Positions 15,497 to 23,920 of a stretch of 35,874 nucleotides of DNA are shown here, piece after piece. The DNA comes from Deltaproteobacteria bacterium. GTDB taxonomy: Bacteria > Bdellovibrionota_B > Oligoflexia > Oligoflexales > Bog-1112. The stretch is from NCBI GenBank assembly GCA_016186945.1, contig JACPKR010000060.1, positions 1 through 35,874 of the forward strand, written 5' to 3'. Within the stretch, counting starts at the first letter, position 1; each line of letters opens with the position of its first letter. The translations under genes and the position numbers were made by a program. Below the pieces are notes generated by a model, which worked only from the letters and a program-made list of their open reading frames with translations, did no database searches and was not told the origin of the DNA.

Positions 15497-16530
15497 GGCA
15501 ACCTTCTAAAGCGAGTGACCCTGAGGAGAAATTCCAATAAGAGCAGGCATAGTGCTGGCCACACAAAGACGGCAAATTTTTCTTCATAGTTACGGAACAC
15601 TTCTGTCTCGACTTTTGTCTTTTCCAGTTTGTCGATCGTGCCATATATTTCGAAAAGTTTTTCCGTATCGCTTGCCAGGAAATATTGGCCGTCTGTGTTT
15701 GTAGAAATTTCCTTCAGCAAGCCTTCGTCAAGGTTCATCCTGACGTTTTGAAGACCGAAGGCGGTGGGCATGGGAACGAGGCCTTTGCTTCCTACTCCTA
15801 TCGCATAAATCTTGATACCGAGCACTTTTGCGGCTTGTGCAGCTTCGCGAGGGTCTAGTTTGCCGGCAGTATTTTCCCCGTCAGTAAGTAGAATGATCAC
15901 TTTGCTTTTTGCGGGAATATCTTTCAGACGATTGGCTGCTACACCGATGGCGTCCCCAATCGCGGTGGATTCTCCCGCCATTCCGATCTCCATACTTTCT
16001 ACGTAGCGTTGCAGTACGTCATGGTCGAGGGTAAGGGGGACTTGAGCGTAGGCGTGCGTTCCGAAGATGATCATTCCCATGCGGTCATCGTGTCGCTTGT
16101 TGATAAAATCCGTAAGTACTTTTGACACAACATAAAGCCGGTCTCGACGTTTCCCTTCCAGAACAAAGTCTAGGGCCTTCATACTTCCGGACGTGTCGAC
16201 GACAAGCATGATGTCGATGCCTTCTGTTCGCTGCTTGGCGTGACTTCTTCCTGCTTGCGGGCGCGCCATAGCGAGCACCAGCAGTGTGAACGCAAGGCAA
16301 CGCAAAATAAAAGGGGTATGCCTAAGCCAGACCCATCGCGACCGGGAAACCTTGCTCACTCTCTTGAGGGTAGGGAAGACGATAGCTTGCTGTCTCTTTT
16401 TGATATAGTGGAAGATCCCTAGAATCAAGAAGAGGAGCAGTAGCAAATACAAAGGTTGTGCAAAACTGTACTCTATGGGTTCTCCTCTCTTGTAGAGGCG
16501 GAGTGTTTCGGCCGCATGAATCTTACCCAC
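15493..16530 (-). CDS. batA: BatA-like VWA membrane protein
   Basis: The 345-residue product has membrane helices at about 26-41 and 74-89, the signature ARPQAG, a VWA domain with perfect MIDAS DTSGS (112-116), LLTDGEN, and a C-terminal membrane helix. This is the standard BatA layout. The start is uncertain. GTG 16530 overlaps the preceding gene by 58 nt, whereas a good ribosome-binding site (GAGAGGAGA) sits just before codon 19, where only ATA is available. The true N-terminus may therefore be about residue 19-27. BatA and BatB are thought to form an envelope complex controlled by the MoxR ATPase of the same operon. Confidence 0.88.
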   Translation of the reverse strand: MGKIHAAETLRLYKRGEPIEYSFAQPLYLLLLLFLILGIFHYIKKRQQAIVFPTLKRVSKVSRSRWVWLRHTPFILRCLAFTLLVLAMARPQAGRSHAKQRTEGIDIMLVVDTSGSMKALDFVLEGKRRDRLYVVSKVLTDFINKRHDDRMGMIIFGTHAYAQVPLTLDHDVLQRYVESMEIGMAGESTAIGDAIGVAANRLKDIPAKSKVIILLTDGENTAGKLDPREAAQAAKVLGIKIYAIGVGSKGLVPMPTAFGLQNVRMNLDEGLLKEISTNTDGQYFLASDTEKLFEIYGTIDKLEKTKVETEVFRNYEEKFAVFVWPALCLLLLEFLLRVTRFRRLP

Positions 16531-17024
16531 TGTAATACATGGGCATGACTATCAACTGCTTCCTGAAAATCCGTAACGATGCCAGCGTATTTAACATACT
16601 CGCTCCGTTCCAGGAATTTGAGGACGTCTTCAATATTGTCCCTCGACAGGGGGCAGCGGTCTCTAAGAGGCCCACGCAGTTCTCGTAACGTGAGGTCCGT
16701 AGCGCGGATGGGCGCGCGTGCTTCGATGTATTGGCGGAATGTCATGTTGAGTTCGAAAAAATAGTCGATGGCCTTTTTTCCATGAAAGTCTTTTGGTGGC
16801 AACATGTTGCTGAGTTTCTTCTCAAGGGTCAAGAGGGGGTCTTCTCTTGGTTCGGGAGCGACGGTCCTTGACCTGTTTTTCCACCACCAGGCGAACAGGA
16901 TGCACGCAATCATCAATCCCGCCACGACGAGCCACCACCATGCCCCTAGAGAAAATGGGTAGGCTATCAGGCCCTTCAGCCCGTGGGGAAGGTGGTCCAG
17001 TGTGCTGGAGGTGTCAGGGTTCAC
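16473..17024 (-). CDS. DUF4381-like Bat-operon protein
   Basis: The 183-residue protein has one transmembrane helix (about residues 28-48, rich in Trp) followed by a soluble helical domain (PLLTLEKKL; YIEARAPIRATDLTLRELR; VLKFLERSEYVKYAG). Small single-span proteins of this type sit between the DUF58 and batA genes in many Bat operons. It starts at GTG 17024, overlapping the DUF58 gene by 4 nt. The function is not known; an accessory role for the MoxR/VWA complex is inferred from position. Confidence 0.75.
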   Translation of the reverse strand: MNPDTSSTLDHLPHGLKGLIAYPFSLGAWWWLVVAGLMIACILFAWWWKNRSRTVAPEPREDPLLTLEKKLSNMLPPKDFHGKKAIDYFFELNMTFRQYIEARAPIRATDLTLRELRGPLRDRCPLSRDNIEDVLKFLERSEYVKYAGIVTDFQEAVDSHAHVLQWVRFMRPKHSASTREENP

Positions 17025-17902
17025 CTACGCTTCCTCCGTTCTCTCAAGTGCATGTACGCGACCAAAGGTGCAACGACTGATTCTGATGTGTTGATTTTGA
17101 AGAGATCGATTTGTTTTTTACGTAGCATTTCTGCGAAGGATTCGTCTTCTCTACGTGCCAGGGTCTCGAATTGCTTGCGTAGTCTTAAATCGTTGCTGTC
17201 GATCACAAGGTGTTCCCCGGTCTCAGCGTCCAAGAGTTCCAGGAAACCACAGGGTGCTAGCTGTTTTTCACGTTGATCCTCTATTTTTACGCACACGAGA
17301 TCGTGACGGCGAGACACAACGTTGAGAGCTTTCTCGTAAGCATCTGCACAGAAGTCTGACACGAGAAAGCTCATCGTTTTGCGTTTGCATACTTTGCTGA
17401 GGTAGTCCAAAGCTTCTCGGATATTTGTCGCCTTTCCTTTTCCTTTGTGGGTAAGGACTTCACGAATAATTCGCCAGACATGGGCGCGTCCTTTCTTAGG
17501 TGGAATGTATAGTTCCACATGATCAGAAAAAAGGATGAGGCCAACTTTGTCATTATTCTTCGTAGCTAGAAAGGCGAGGATGGCTGCCAGTTCTGCGGAA
17601 GCTTCGTTTTTCATCTTCCCTGTTGTACCGAAAGCTTGCGAGGGGCTGACATCGACAAGAAGCATCAGCGTTAATTCTCGTTCCTCGCGGAAGACCTTGA
17701 CGTATGGTGTTCCCATGCGAGCGGTCACGTTCCAGTCGATGGAGCGGATGTCATCCCCGGGGGCGTACTCACGCACCTTTTCAAATTCCATCCCAACACC
17801 TTTGAATACGGAAACGTACTCCCCCGCGATGGCTTCTGTAACCAGGTGGCCGGCTTTAATCTCGATATTGCGAATTTGTTGTATAAGTTCTGGTGACAGC
17901 AT
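17021..17902 (-). CDS. DUF58 protein of the MoxR/Bat operon
   Basis: The 293-residue soluble protein carries the DUF58 hallmark REYAPGDDIRSIDWNVTAR (44-62), then a degenerate VWA fold with DVSPS (84-88) in the MIDAS position and LVSDF later on. DUF58 proteins are the usual partners of MoxR AAA ATPases and are thought to link them to the VWA membrane proteins. The ATG lies 4 nt after the moxR stop, and the stop overlaps the next start, which indicates strong operon packing. Confidence 0.92.
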   Translation of the reverse strand: MLSPELIQQIRNIEIKAGHLVTEAIAGEYVSVFKGVGMEFEKVREYAPGDDIRSIDWNVTARMGTPYVKVFREERELTLMLLVDVSPSQAFGTTGKMKNEASAELAAILAFLATKNNDKVGLILFSDHVELYIPPKKGRAHVWRIIREVLTHKGKGKATNIREALDYLSKVCKRKTMSFLVSDFCADAYEKALNVVSRRHDLVCVKIEDQREKQLAPCGFLELLDAETGEHLVIDSNDLRLRKQFETLARREDESFAEMLRKKQIDLFKINTSESVVAPLVAYMHLRERRKRR

Positions 17903-17906
17903 AGTT

Positions 17907-18890
17907 TTAAGGTACGTCCACTTGCTCCATTATTTTACCGATCAGTGATTCTGAGGAAATATTTTCTGCTTCGGCTTCGTAAGTTGGTTTGACGCGGTGT
18001 CTCAAGATGTCGAAGGCTACGTCTTTGACATCCTGCGGGGTCACAAAGGAGCGCCCTTCGAATAACGCGTTTGTTCGTGCCGCCCTGTCAATATAGATGG
18101 AAGCTCGAGGGCTGGCTCCCCATTCGATGAGACGCGCCAGATCTGGAAATCCATGCTTTTTGGGATTTCTTGTAGCGTGGACAAGGTTGACAATATAGGT
18201 CCGAATTTTGTCTGCAATGTAAATCCGGTCTATGAATTTCCTCATCGCCAGGATGCTTTCCTTTCCAGCAACTTTTTCAAGTTGAATGGCATCGCGGTTT
18301 GACGCGCGCTTTACAATCTCCACCTCGTCTTCGGGGCTGGTATATGTAATGTTGAGTTTAAAAAAGAAGCGATCGACCTGCGCTTCCGGTAAGGGGTAGG
18401 TGCCTTCGTGTTCTATGGGGTTTTGGGTTGCCATGACGAGGAAGGGTTCTTCCAAGCGCCAGGTATTTTCCCCGATTGTGATTTGCTTTTCTTCCATCGC
18501 TTCAAGAAGCGCGGACTGCACTTTGGCTGGTGCGCGATTGATTTCGTCAGCGAGGAGAAGGTTTGTGAAGATAGGTCCTTTCTTGACTTTGAACTCAGCA
18601 GAGCGGGGGTCGTATATCTGTGTGCCGACCAAGTCAGCGGGGAGAAGGTCGGGGGTGAATTGAATTCTCTTAAAGGCCAGGTCAGTTACTTGTCCCAAGC
18701 TTTTGATCGACGTCGTTTTTGCCAGACCAGGCAAGCCTTCTAGGAGGACATGTCCTCCAGAGATCATCGCCATAAGTAGCCTGCGGCCGATTTGGTTTTG
18801 GCCTACGATGACTTTGTTAGTTTCGGCCAATATTTTTTCGACGTTCGCCGTTTCATTTTTGACTTCTGCTTCGAGGTCCATATTGTGCAT
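17907..18890 (-). CDS. moxR: MoxR-family AAA+ ATPase
   Basis: The 327-residue ATPase has the MoxR-type Walker A GLPGLAKTT (52-60), Walker B LLLADEINRAP (111-121), the conserved sensor stretch VMATQNPIEHEGTYPLPEAQVDRF and a C-terminal lid with RHRV. MoxR proteins act as chaperone-like ATPases that mature or activate VWA proteins, here BatA and BatB. This is the first gene of the seven-gene Bat operon. The ATG at 18890 follows AGAGGA. The region upstream is taken up by a repeat element, so the operon promoter must lie within about 50 nt or inside the element. Confidence 0.95.
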   Translation of the reverse strand: MHNMDLEAEVKNETANVEKILAETNKVIVGQNQIGRRLLMAMISGGHVLLEGLPGLAKTTSIKSLGQVTDLAFKRIQFTPDLLPADLVGTQIYDPRSAEFKVKKGPIFTNLLLADEINRAPAKVQSALLEAMEEKQITIGENTWRLEEPFLVMATQNPIEHEGTYPLPEAQVDRFFFKLNITYTSPEDEVEIVKRASNRDAIQLEKVAGKESILAMRKFIDRIYIADKIRTYIVNLVHATRNPKKHGFPDLARLIEWGASPRASIYIDRAARTNALFEGRSFVTPQDVKDVAFDILRHRVKPTYEAEAENISSESLIGKIMEQVDVP

Positions 18891-18937
18891 TGTATCCTCT
18901 GTTTAGTAATTCGTAACCCGCTTGTGGCTATGGATTG

Positions 18938-19044
18938 TAATGCGTAAGCCACTTGGGGCAAGGAGCTGGTTCCTCCAAGAAATCCCTTGGGGGAGCGACG
19001 GTTCCCTCGCCCCCCCAAACCCCCCTCTCCCTATTTGCCCCAAG
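18938..19044 (-). repeat. MITE-like element A (damaged), with dispersed repeat copy 3
   Basis: The left end TAATGCGTAAGCCACTTGGGGCAA (18938-18961; written here in one piece only for its 24-bp role, see element at 33016) is nearly identical to that of the element at 33016-33157. At the other end only the inner 10 bp TTGCCCCAAG (19035-19044) remain inverted. Compared with the 33-kb element it is in the opposite orientation and lacks about 22 bp in the middle of the GGAGGAA/TTCCTCC unit. It occupies the divergent region between moxR and nupC. Confidence 0.7.
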
Positions 19045-19113
19045 AGGTAAAACCTGCTATGAACCGTAGCCTATCCCATCATAGGAATTAAGCCTTTCAC
19101 TTTCAATTGAATT

Positions 19114-19120
19114 AAGGAGG
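19114..19120 (+). promoter_or_regulatory. Ribosome-binding site deciding the GTG start of nupC
   Basis: AAGGAGG lies 4 nt before the GTG at 19125 and is the only good Shine-Dalgarno sequence near the beginning of the transporter frame, which fixes the start. Confidence 0.75.
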
Positions 19121-19124
19121 AGCG

Positions 19125-20336
19125 GTGGAACAGCGTCTCATGAGTGCCTTAGGTTTGTGTCTCATGATGTTACTGGCTTGGGGTCTTTCTAACAATCGAA
19201 GGAAGATTGAGTGGCGAGCCATTTTGGGGGGCTTAGGCCTCCAATTTTTTTTCGCGTACATTGTCCTTTGCACTGAGCTTGGCAAGACGTTTTTTGATCT
19301 TACCAAGGATGCGGTCAATGCCGTCATGGCGATGTCAGATCAAGGGGCCCGTTTCTTGTTTGGAGATTCCCTGACTGGTGCGGGCATTTTTGCGTTCAAG
19401 GTTTTACCTACGATCATTTTCGTCTCTTCCTTGTCTTACGTACTCTTCTATTGGGGTGTGATTCAAAAAATTGTTCAGTCGATTGCATGGGTAATGAAAG
19501 TGGCCATGAACATATCAGCAATTGAGGGTTTGGTTACGGCTGCTAATATTTTTTCCGGACAGACGGAAGCTCCTCTTTTTGTAAAACCGTATCTTCGATC
19601 AATGACTCGTTCGGAGATCATGACCATGATGACGGGTGGTATGGCGACTGTGTCGGGGGGTATCATGGCAGCCTATGTAAGTTTTGGGGTTTCCCCTGGG
19701 CACCTCCTCGCGGCGTCCATCATGTCTGCCCCTGCGGCGATCCTGATTTCCAAGCTCATACATCCGGAAACGGAGGAGTCTCCTACGAAGGGAAAAATTC
19801 GAGTCCATCTGGAGATCGGTGACTCCAATACGTTCGAGGCTGCGTGTACGGGTGCGTCTGAGGGACTGAAACTTGCGCTGAACGTCGGAGCCATGCTTAT
19901 CGCCTTCATTGCTCTTGTTGCCCTTGTCAATCTCATGGTTGACCGTGTGGGGGGGGTGTTCGGTTTTCATACGACCCTGGAAAACATGCTGGGTGTTTTT
20001 TTCCAACCCCTGTCTTTTCTGATGGGAGTTAGCTGGGAGGAGAGTGCCATTATAGGGCGACTCTTTGGGGAAAGAATGGTGCTCAACGAATTCCTTGCCT
20101 ACATTCACCTAGGTTCAGAAATCAAGGCGGCTACTCTTTCCGAACGCTCGGTTGCGATTGCCACTTACGGCCTATGTGGGTTTGCAAACTTCTCGTCGAT
20201 CGCCATTCAAATTGGGGGGATCGGAGCGCTGGAGCCTTCTCGCAAGGGGGATTTTGCGGCTTGTGGGTTTAAGGCTATGTTGGGGGGAACGCTCGCCTGT
20301 TTCATGACGGCCTGTATTGCAGGAATATTACTGTAG
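19125..20336 (+). CDS. nupC: NupC-type concentrative nucleoside transporter
   Basis: The 403-residue integral membrane protein has about ten hydrophobic segments. It shows the CNT family landmarks: LPTIIFVSSLSYVLFYWGV, the GQTEAPLFVKPYL motif in the core (about 146-158), GGMATVSGGIMAAYV and the late NEFLAYIHL. These proteins import nucleosides with H+ or Na+. The length is normal for the family. It is a single gene on the plus strand, divergent from the Bat operon and convergent with the hybrid kinase. Confidence 0.93.
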   Translation: MEQRLMSALGLCLMMLLAWGLSNNRRKIEWRAILGGLGLQFFFAYIVLCTELGKTFFDLTKDAVNAVMAMSDQGARFLFGDSLTGAGIFAFKVLPTIIFVSSLSYVLFYWGVIQKIVQSIAWVMKVAMNISAIEGLVTAANIFSGQTEAPLFVKPYLRSMTRSEIMTMMTGGMATVSGGIMAAYVSFGVSPGHLLAASIMSAPAAILISKLIHPETEESPTKGKIRVHLEIGDSNTFEAACTGASEGLKLALNVGAMLIAFIALVALVNLMVDRVGGVFGFHTTLENMLGVFFQPLSFLMGVSWEESAIIGRLFGERMVLNEFLAYIHLGSEIKAATLSERSVAIATYGLCGFANFSSIAIQIGGIGALEPSRKGDFAACGFKAMLGGTLACFMTACIAGILL

Positions 20337-20345
20337 TCCAGCAAA

Positions 20346-20420
20346 GGATTTCTTGGAGGAACCAGCTGCGCAGTTTCCTCCAAACCACCTCCTTGCCACC
20401 AGCAACCACCTCCTTGCTAC
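20346..20420 (+). repeat. Dispersed repeat copy 4 with partial tandem tail
   Basis: A full plus-orientation copy (20346-20396) of the GGAGGAACCAGCTGCGCAGT / TTCCTCC repeat sits in the 87-nt convergent gap between nupC and the hybrid kinase. It is followed by a short duplication of its end (CAACCACCTCCTTGC, 20403-20417). The hairpin could serve as a bidirectional terminator; this is inferred. Confidence 0.8.
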
Positions 20421-20423
20421 TAG

Positions 20424-22823
20424 CTATTTTTCGACCGCATTCCTTAGCATTTTTAGCGTATCTTCTATGCTGAGAATCGGTTTTTGAATGATGGCTTTTG
20501 CACCCTTTGTCAGGCATGCCTGACTTTCGGGGCTTTCCTTATCACTACCTGTGACTATAAAAACAGCGGTCTTGGGTGATTCCTTTTTTAGTGTTTCTAC
20601 AAGGATAAGTCCGGAAGTGTCTTTCATAAACAGATCGCACATGGCAACATCATATTCTTTTTCCTTGATTCGCTTAAACGCCGTCGGAGCGTCACCCGCT
20701 GTGTCTACGTCGAAATGATTGCCGAAGATGAGGGAAAACATTTCAAGAAGAGAAGGTTCATCATCGACGATCAGAAGCGTAGGAATTCGGCCCTCTTGGG
20801 GTTTCCCTTCGTGCGAGATGTTCAAGGCAAACTCTTTCTCTTGTGCCTCCTCTTTTTCGGAGGCGATAACGTCTACCAACTTGCCGACGAAGGCATCTCG
20901 GGAAGGGAGGGGCTTGAACACAACTGCTGCTGCTCCCATTGCTATCGCCTCCTCCACTTCATTATCCGACTGCGCATGACCTGTCAGGACAATGACGGGA
21001 GTTTGTTTATTCTTTGCTGGGATTTTGGACATGAACTCCAAACCGTTCATCCCAGGCATCCTGATATCGACGAGGATAAGGTCAAACTGTCTGGTTTTCA
21101 GAATTTTCAGTCCCGTTTGCGGATTTGCAATGGCCTCTACTTCGAAATAGGATTCGAGGAATGATTTCACTACATCGAGAACTATAGATTCGTCGTCAAC
21201 AACCAGAACACGTGGCTTCTTTGAGAAAAATTGACTAAGTGTGGCGCGACTGGCCATACTCGTTTCTGAAGTGGAGGGAGCCTCTTCCATGGCAAGCTCT
21301 TGAGTGGTCGAGGGAAGAATGATGCTAAACTTGGTTTCCTTTCCTTCAACGCTACTACACTCGACCGAACCGCTATGCTTCTGAATAATCCCGTGCACAA
21401 TAGATAGTCCAAGCCCTGTCCCTTTTCCGACTGGCTTTGTGGAAAAAAAAGGATCAAAGATTTGCGACATCTTTGACTTGGGGATGCCGCTTGCGTTGTC
21501 GCGGAAATTTATCACGATTGAGTTATCTCCCCTATTTTTGGCATCGATTAGGATTTTCTTGGCCCTTTCGTCGTTTATTTCTTCAAAGGCATCGATGCTG
21601 TTAGAGAACAAGTTATGGAACACGCTTTCAATTTCGTTAGCATCTCCAATGATATTTCTTAAGTCCGTAGAGATTTTCACGACGACTTCGATGCCGAGCA
21701 ATCGAATGCGACTGCCGAGGAGAAACATGGCATCGTCAACGGGCTTGCGAATATCAAGAACCTTGGGATCTTCCTTGGAAGTGTCACTGGAGAAGCGTCT
21801 AATATGTTCGACTGTTTTTTGCATCCGTTCACTTGCCTGCACAATCCGTTTTGCAAATCCTTTAATAGCGTCTGTGGCCTCCCCGTGGTTATTGATGAGC
21901 TGCGCAAAGCCTTTCACTCCTGCCAAGGGGTTGTTGAGTTCGTGAGCCACCCCTGCTCCCAGTGTTCCCAGTGAAGCGAGTTTTGCGGAATGTTGGAGCT
22001 GGGCTTCCATAGCTTTTTTTTCTTTTTCCGCTTTGTGTTGCGAGGTGAGGTCCCGTGCAATCACGACTGCACCATCGGCCGTCCCCGCATCTTTCCTAAT
22101 GGGGGAACACGAAAGTTGGACTGGTATCTGTTTCTCTCCTATTGCTAGATAAACCTCTGTAGACAGGGTATGGCCTTTGCTAAAAGAATCGGCAATAGTT
22201 TCTAAGCGCTCACCATGTTTTGTTTCATTTCTCCTCAGTATGTTTATGATGTCGACCCCCAGGAGAAGCTTATCCTGGAATTGTTCGGAACAAACTTTAT
22301 TGACTTCAATGATCATGCGATCTTTATCACAGACAAAAACAAAGTCTGTCATCGAGTTGATAACATTCTCTATAAAATTCTTCTTCACCAGTTGCGATCG
22401 TGCTTCCTTGAAATTCATCAGCATTCGATTGCTTACTTTGAGAAGATCCCCAAGCTCATCGTTTCCAGGAAGTTTCAAAGGCTCGAGGGAATCCAGATCT
22501 GATGTAGAGAAGTGCTGCTTTAAGAGGTACATGCGAAGAAAGATCGAACGCAGGGAAAGAAACGTGAAAATAGTCGCGCCAAAAAGAATGAGCATCATCC
22601 AGATACCAATTGCCAAGCCATAATTGCGAATACGGTCATTGATTTCGTTGACGACGGTATCAAACTGTTCATTGTTTTCAGCTAGTAAAGCTGCAACATT
22701 TGCGTCTGAAAATTGTTCCTTGGTAAAATCGAGGAAATTATTTGTAAAAACAGCTGCCAAGACACAGGAAAACAGAAACAGGAAGAGTACTAAGAAAAAC
22801 TTGTGCCGGACGCTAAAGGTCAT
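20424..22823 (-). CDS. Hybrid sensor histidine kinase with two receivers
   Basis: The 799-residue protein has two membrane helices (about 9-27 and 69-92) around a short periplasmic part, a HAMP-like region, a PAS-like domain (about 150-260), a HisKA domain with the phosphorylatable His294 in GVAHELNNPL, and an HATPase domain (N-box NLFSNSIDAF, G-boxes DNASGIP and GKGTGLGLS). It ends with two receivers with phospho-acceptors Asp586 (LILVDIRMPG) and Asp730 (VAMCDLFMKD). No DNA-binding output is present and no response regulator is adjacent, so phosphate must pass to an unlinked partner. The ATG follows GGGAGGAG. The signal is unknown. Confidence 0.93.
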   Translation of the reverse strand: MTFSVRHKFFLVLFLFLFSCVLAAVFTNNFLDFTKEQFSDANVAALLAENNEQFDTVVNEINDRIRNYGLAIGIWMMLILFGATIFTFLSLRSIFLRMYLLKQHFSTSDLDSLEPLKLPGNDELGDLLKVSNRMLMNFKEARSQLVKKNFIENVINSMTDFVFVCDKDRMIIEVNKVCSEQFQDKLLLGVDIINILRRNETKHGERLETIADSFSKGHTLSTEVYLAIGEKQIPVQLSCSPIRKDAGTADGAVVIARDLTSQHKAEKEKKAMEAQLQHSAKLASLGTLGAGVAHELNNPLAGVKGFAQLINNHGEATDAIKGFAKRIVQASERMQKTVEHIRRFSSDTSKEDPKVLDIRKPVDDAMFLLGSRIRLLGIEVVVKISTDLRNIIGDANEIESVFHNLFSNSIDAFEEINDERAKKILIDAKNRGDNSIVINFRDNASGIPKSKMSQIFDPFFSTKPVGKGTGLGLSIVHGIIQKHSGSVECSSVEGKETKFSIILPSTTQELAMEEAPSTSETSMASRATLSQFFSKKPRVLVVDDESIVLDVVKSFLESYFEVEAIANPQTGLKILKTRQFDLILVDIRMPGMNGLEFMSKIPAKNKQTPVIVLTGHAQSDNEVEEAIAMGAAAVVFKPLPSRDAFVGKLVDVIASEKEEAQEKEFALNISHEGKPQEGRIPTLLIVDDEPSLLEMFSLIFGNHFDVDTAGDAPTAFKRIKEKEYDVAMCDLFMKDTSGLILVETLKKESPKTAVFIVTGSDKESPESQACLTKGAKAIIQKPILSIEDTLKMLRNAVEK

Positions 22824-22912
22824 GAAGGCTCCTCCCTCATTATTATTGCCCAGGGTCGGAAGTTCTTAACACTTTTATTAGGGATTTTTACTTTGTCTTG
22901 ATTTTCAGGAAC

Positions 22913-23725
22913 TTAACGGACACTGTGGGCACTCCAGTTCTTCCTTATAAACGAAGGCGGTAAGTGGAGTTCATGGGCGTACTCGATATCGAGGCCTATG
23001 AGTCGGGTGGACAAAAAATGCTGGACCCACGGAGGCCCACTGACTAGAAGTTGTCGCCAGGGACCATCAGCGACGACCAGTCCTTCATTGATAACGACAA
23101 TACGGTCCGCGAAGCGGATGGCTATTTCTACATTGGAGCTAGCTACCAGCATGGTTTTCTTCCCTCCTTTTCCCCCCAGGGCGTCGATCATGTTCAGGAT
23201 AATCGTTGAGGTAACCGGGTCGAGTCCTGCTGTAGGTTCGTCGAAAATGGCGATATCAGGGTCTGTGCAGAGTGCTCGGGCAATGCCCACACGCCTTTTC
23301 ATCCCACCTGAGAGTTCGTGGGGAAACATGCCTTCGGTCTTCGGAAGTTTAACGCCTGCCAGGAGGCGTTTCAGGTCGTACTCCATTTCTTCGCCGTCTT
23401 TGTCCGTCATGTGTTCCATGGCGAAAAGCAGGTTTTCCCGCACGGTCATGAAATCGAAAAGACCGCCCTGTTGAAATGCCATGCCCACCCGCTTCAAGAC
23501 ACTTTGCCTCTTGTCCTCGTCCGAGTGGCACATGTCGGTAGAAAACAGAAGTGCCTCCCCTTCGTCAGGGGGTACCAGGCCGAGCAGTATTTTCAATACG
23601 GTTGATTTCCCACACCCGCCTGGGCCGATGAGGCTCACGCGTTCGCCTTCCTGCACGGTGAGGCTTATGCCTTTCAACAGGGGGGCTCGGTTAAAATTCT
23701 TCACGATATTCTGGAGTTTTATCAA
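22913..23725 (-). CDS. ABC transporter ATPase, MlaF-like
   Basis: The ATPase has Walker A GPGGCGKST, Q-loop AFQQGG, signature LSGGMKRRVGIARAL, Walker B IAIFDEPTAGLDP and the H-loop region altered to VASSNVEIA (the switch His is not evident). The signature and its surroundings are most like MlaF-type ATPases of phospholipid (Mla/Mce) transport. I start it at TTG 23725, preceded by GGAG at 5-nt spacing; this leaves 271 residues. The frame continues open for 40 more codons, but those are the translation of a dispersed repeat. No permease or Mce gene is next to it, so partners must be elsewhere. Confidence 0.85.
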   Translation of the reverse strand: MIKLQNIVKNFNRAPLLKGISLTVQEGERVSLIGPGGCGKSTVLKILLGLVPPDEGEALLFSTDMCHSDEDKRQSVLKRVGMAFQQGGLFDFMTVRENLLFAMEHMTDKDGEEMEYDLKRLLAGVKLPKTEGMFPHELSGGMKRRVGIARALCTDPDIAIFDEPTAGLDPVTSTIILNMIDALGGKGGKKTMLVASSNVEIAIRFADRIVVINEGLVVADGPWRQLLVSGPPWVQHFLSTRLIGLDIEYAHELHLPPSFIRKNWSAHSVR

Positions 23726-23750
23726 AGTTAGCTCCGCTCGGAATACACCT

Positions 23751-23815
23751 GTGGCAAGGAGGTGGTTTGGAGGAAACTGCGCAGCTGGTTCCTCCAAGAA
23801 ATCCCTTGTTGCCAC
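23751..23815 (-). repeat. Dispersed repeat copy 5 with short inverted ends
   Basis: A minus-orientation copy with core GGAGGAAACTGCGCAGCTGG followed by TTCCTCC. It is bounded by the inverted heptamers GTGGCAA (23751-23757) and TTGCCAC (23809-23815). It lies in the divergent region between the ABC ATPase and HMG-CoA reductase genes. Confidence 0.85.
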
Positions 23816-23848
23816 ACGCGGCTGATGCATTACAAATTGTACCACTTC

Positions 23849-23876
23849 TTGGAAGACCTTCGACCGTGTTTATGGT
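23849..23876 (+). promoter_or_regulatory. Possible sigma70 promoter for the HMG-CoA reductase gene
   Basis: TTGGAA (23849-23854) and TATGGT (23871-23876) with 16-bp spacing, 44 nt before the TTG start. It is a weak match, listed because it lies just outside the repeat. Confidence 0.3.
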
Positions 23877-23920
23877 AGTTAAAGAAACAACTTTGAAAAG
23901 AATTTAGGGAGTATGCGGCT

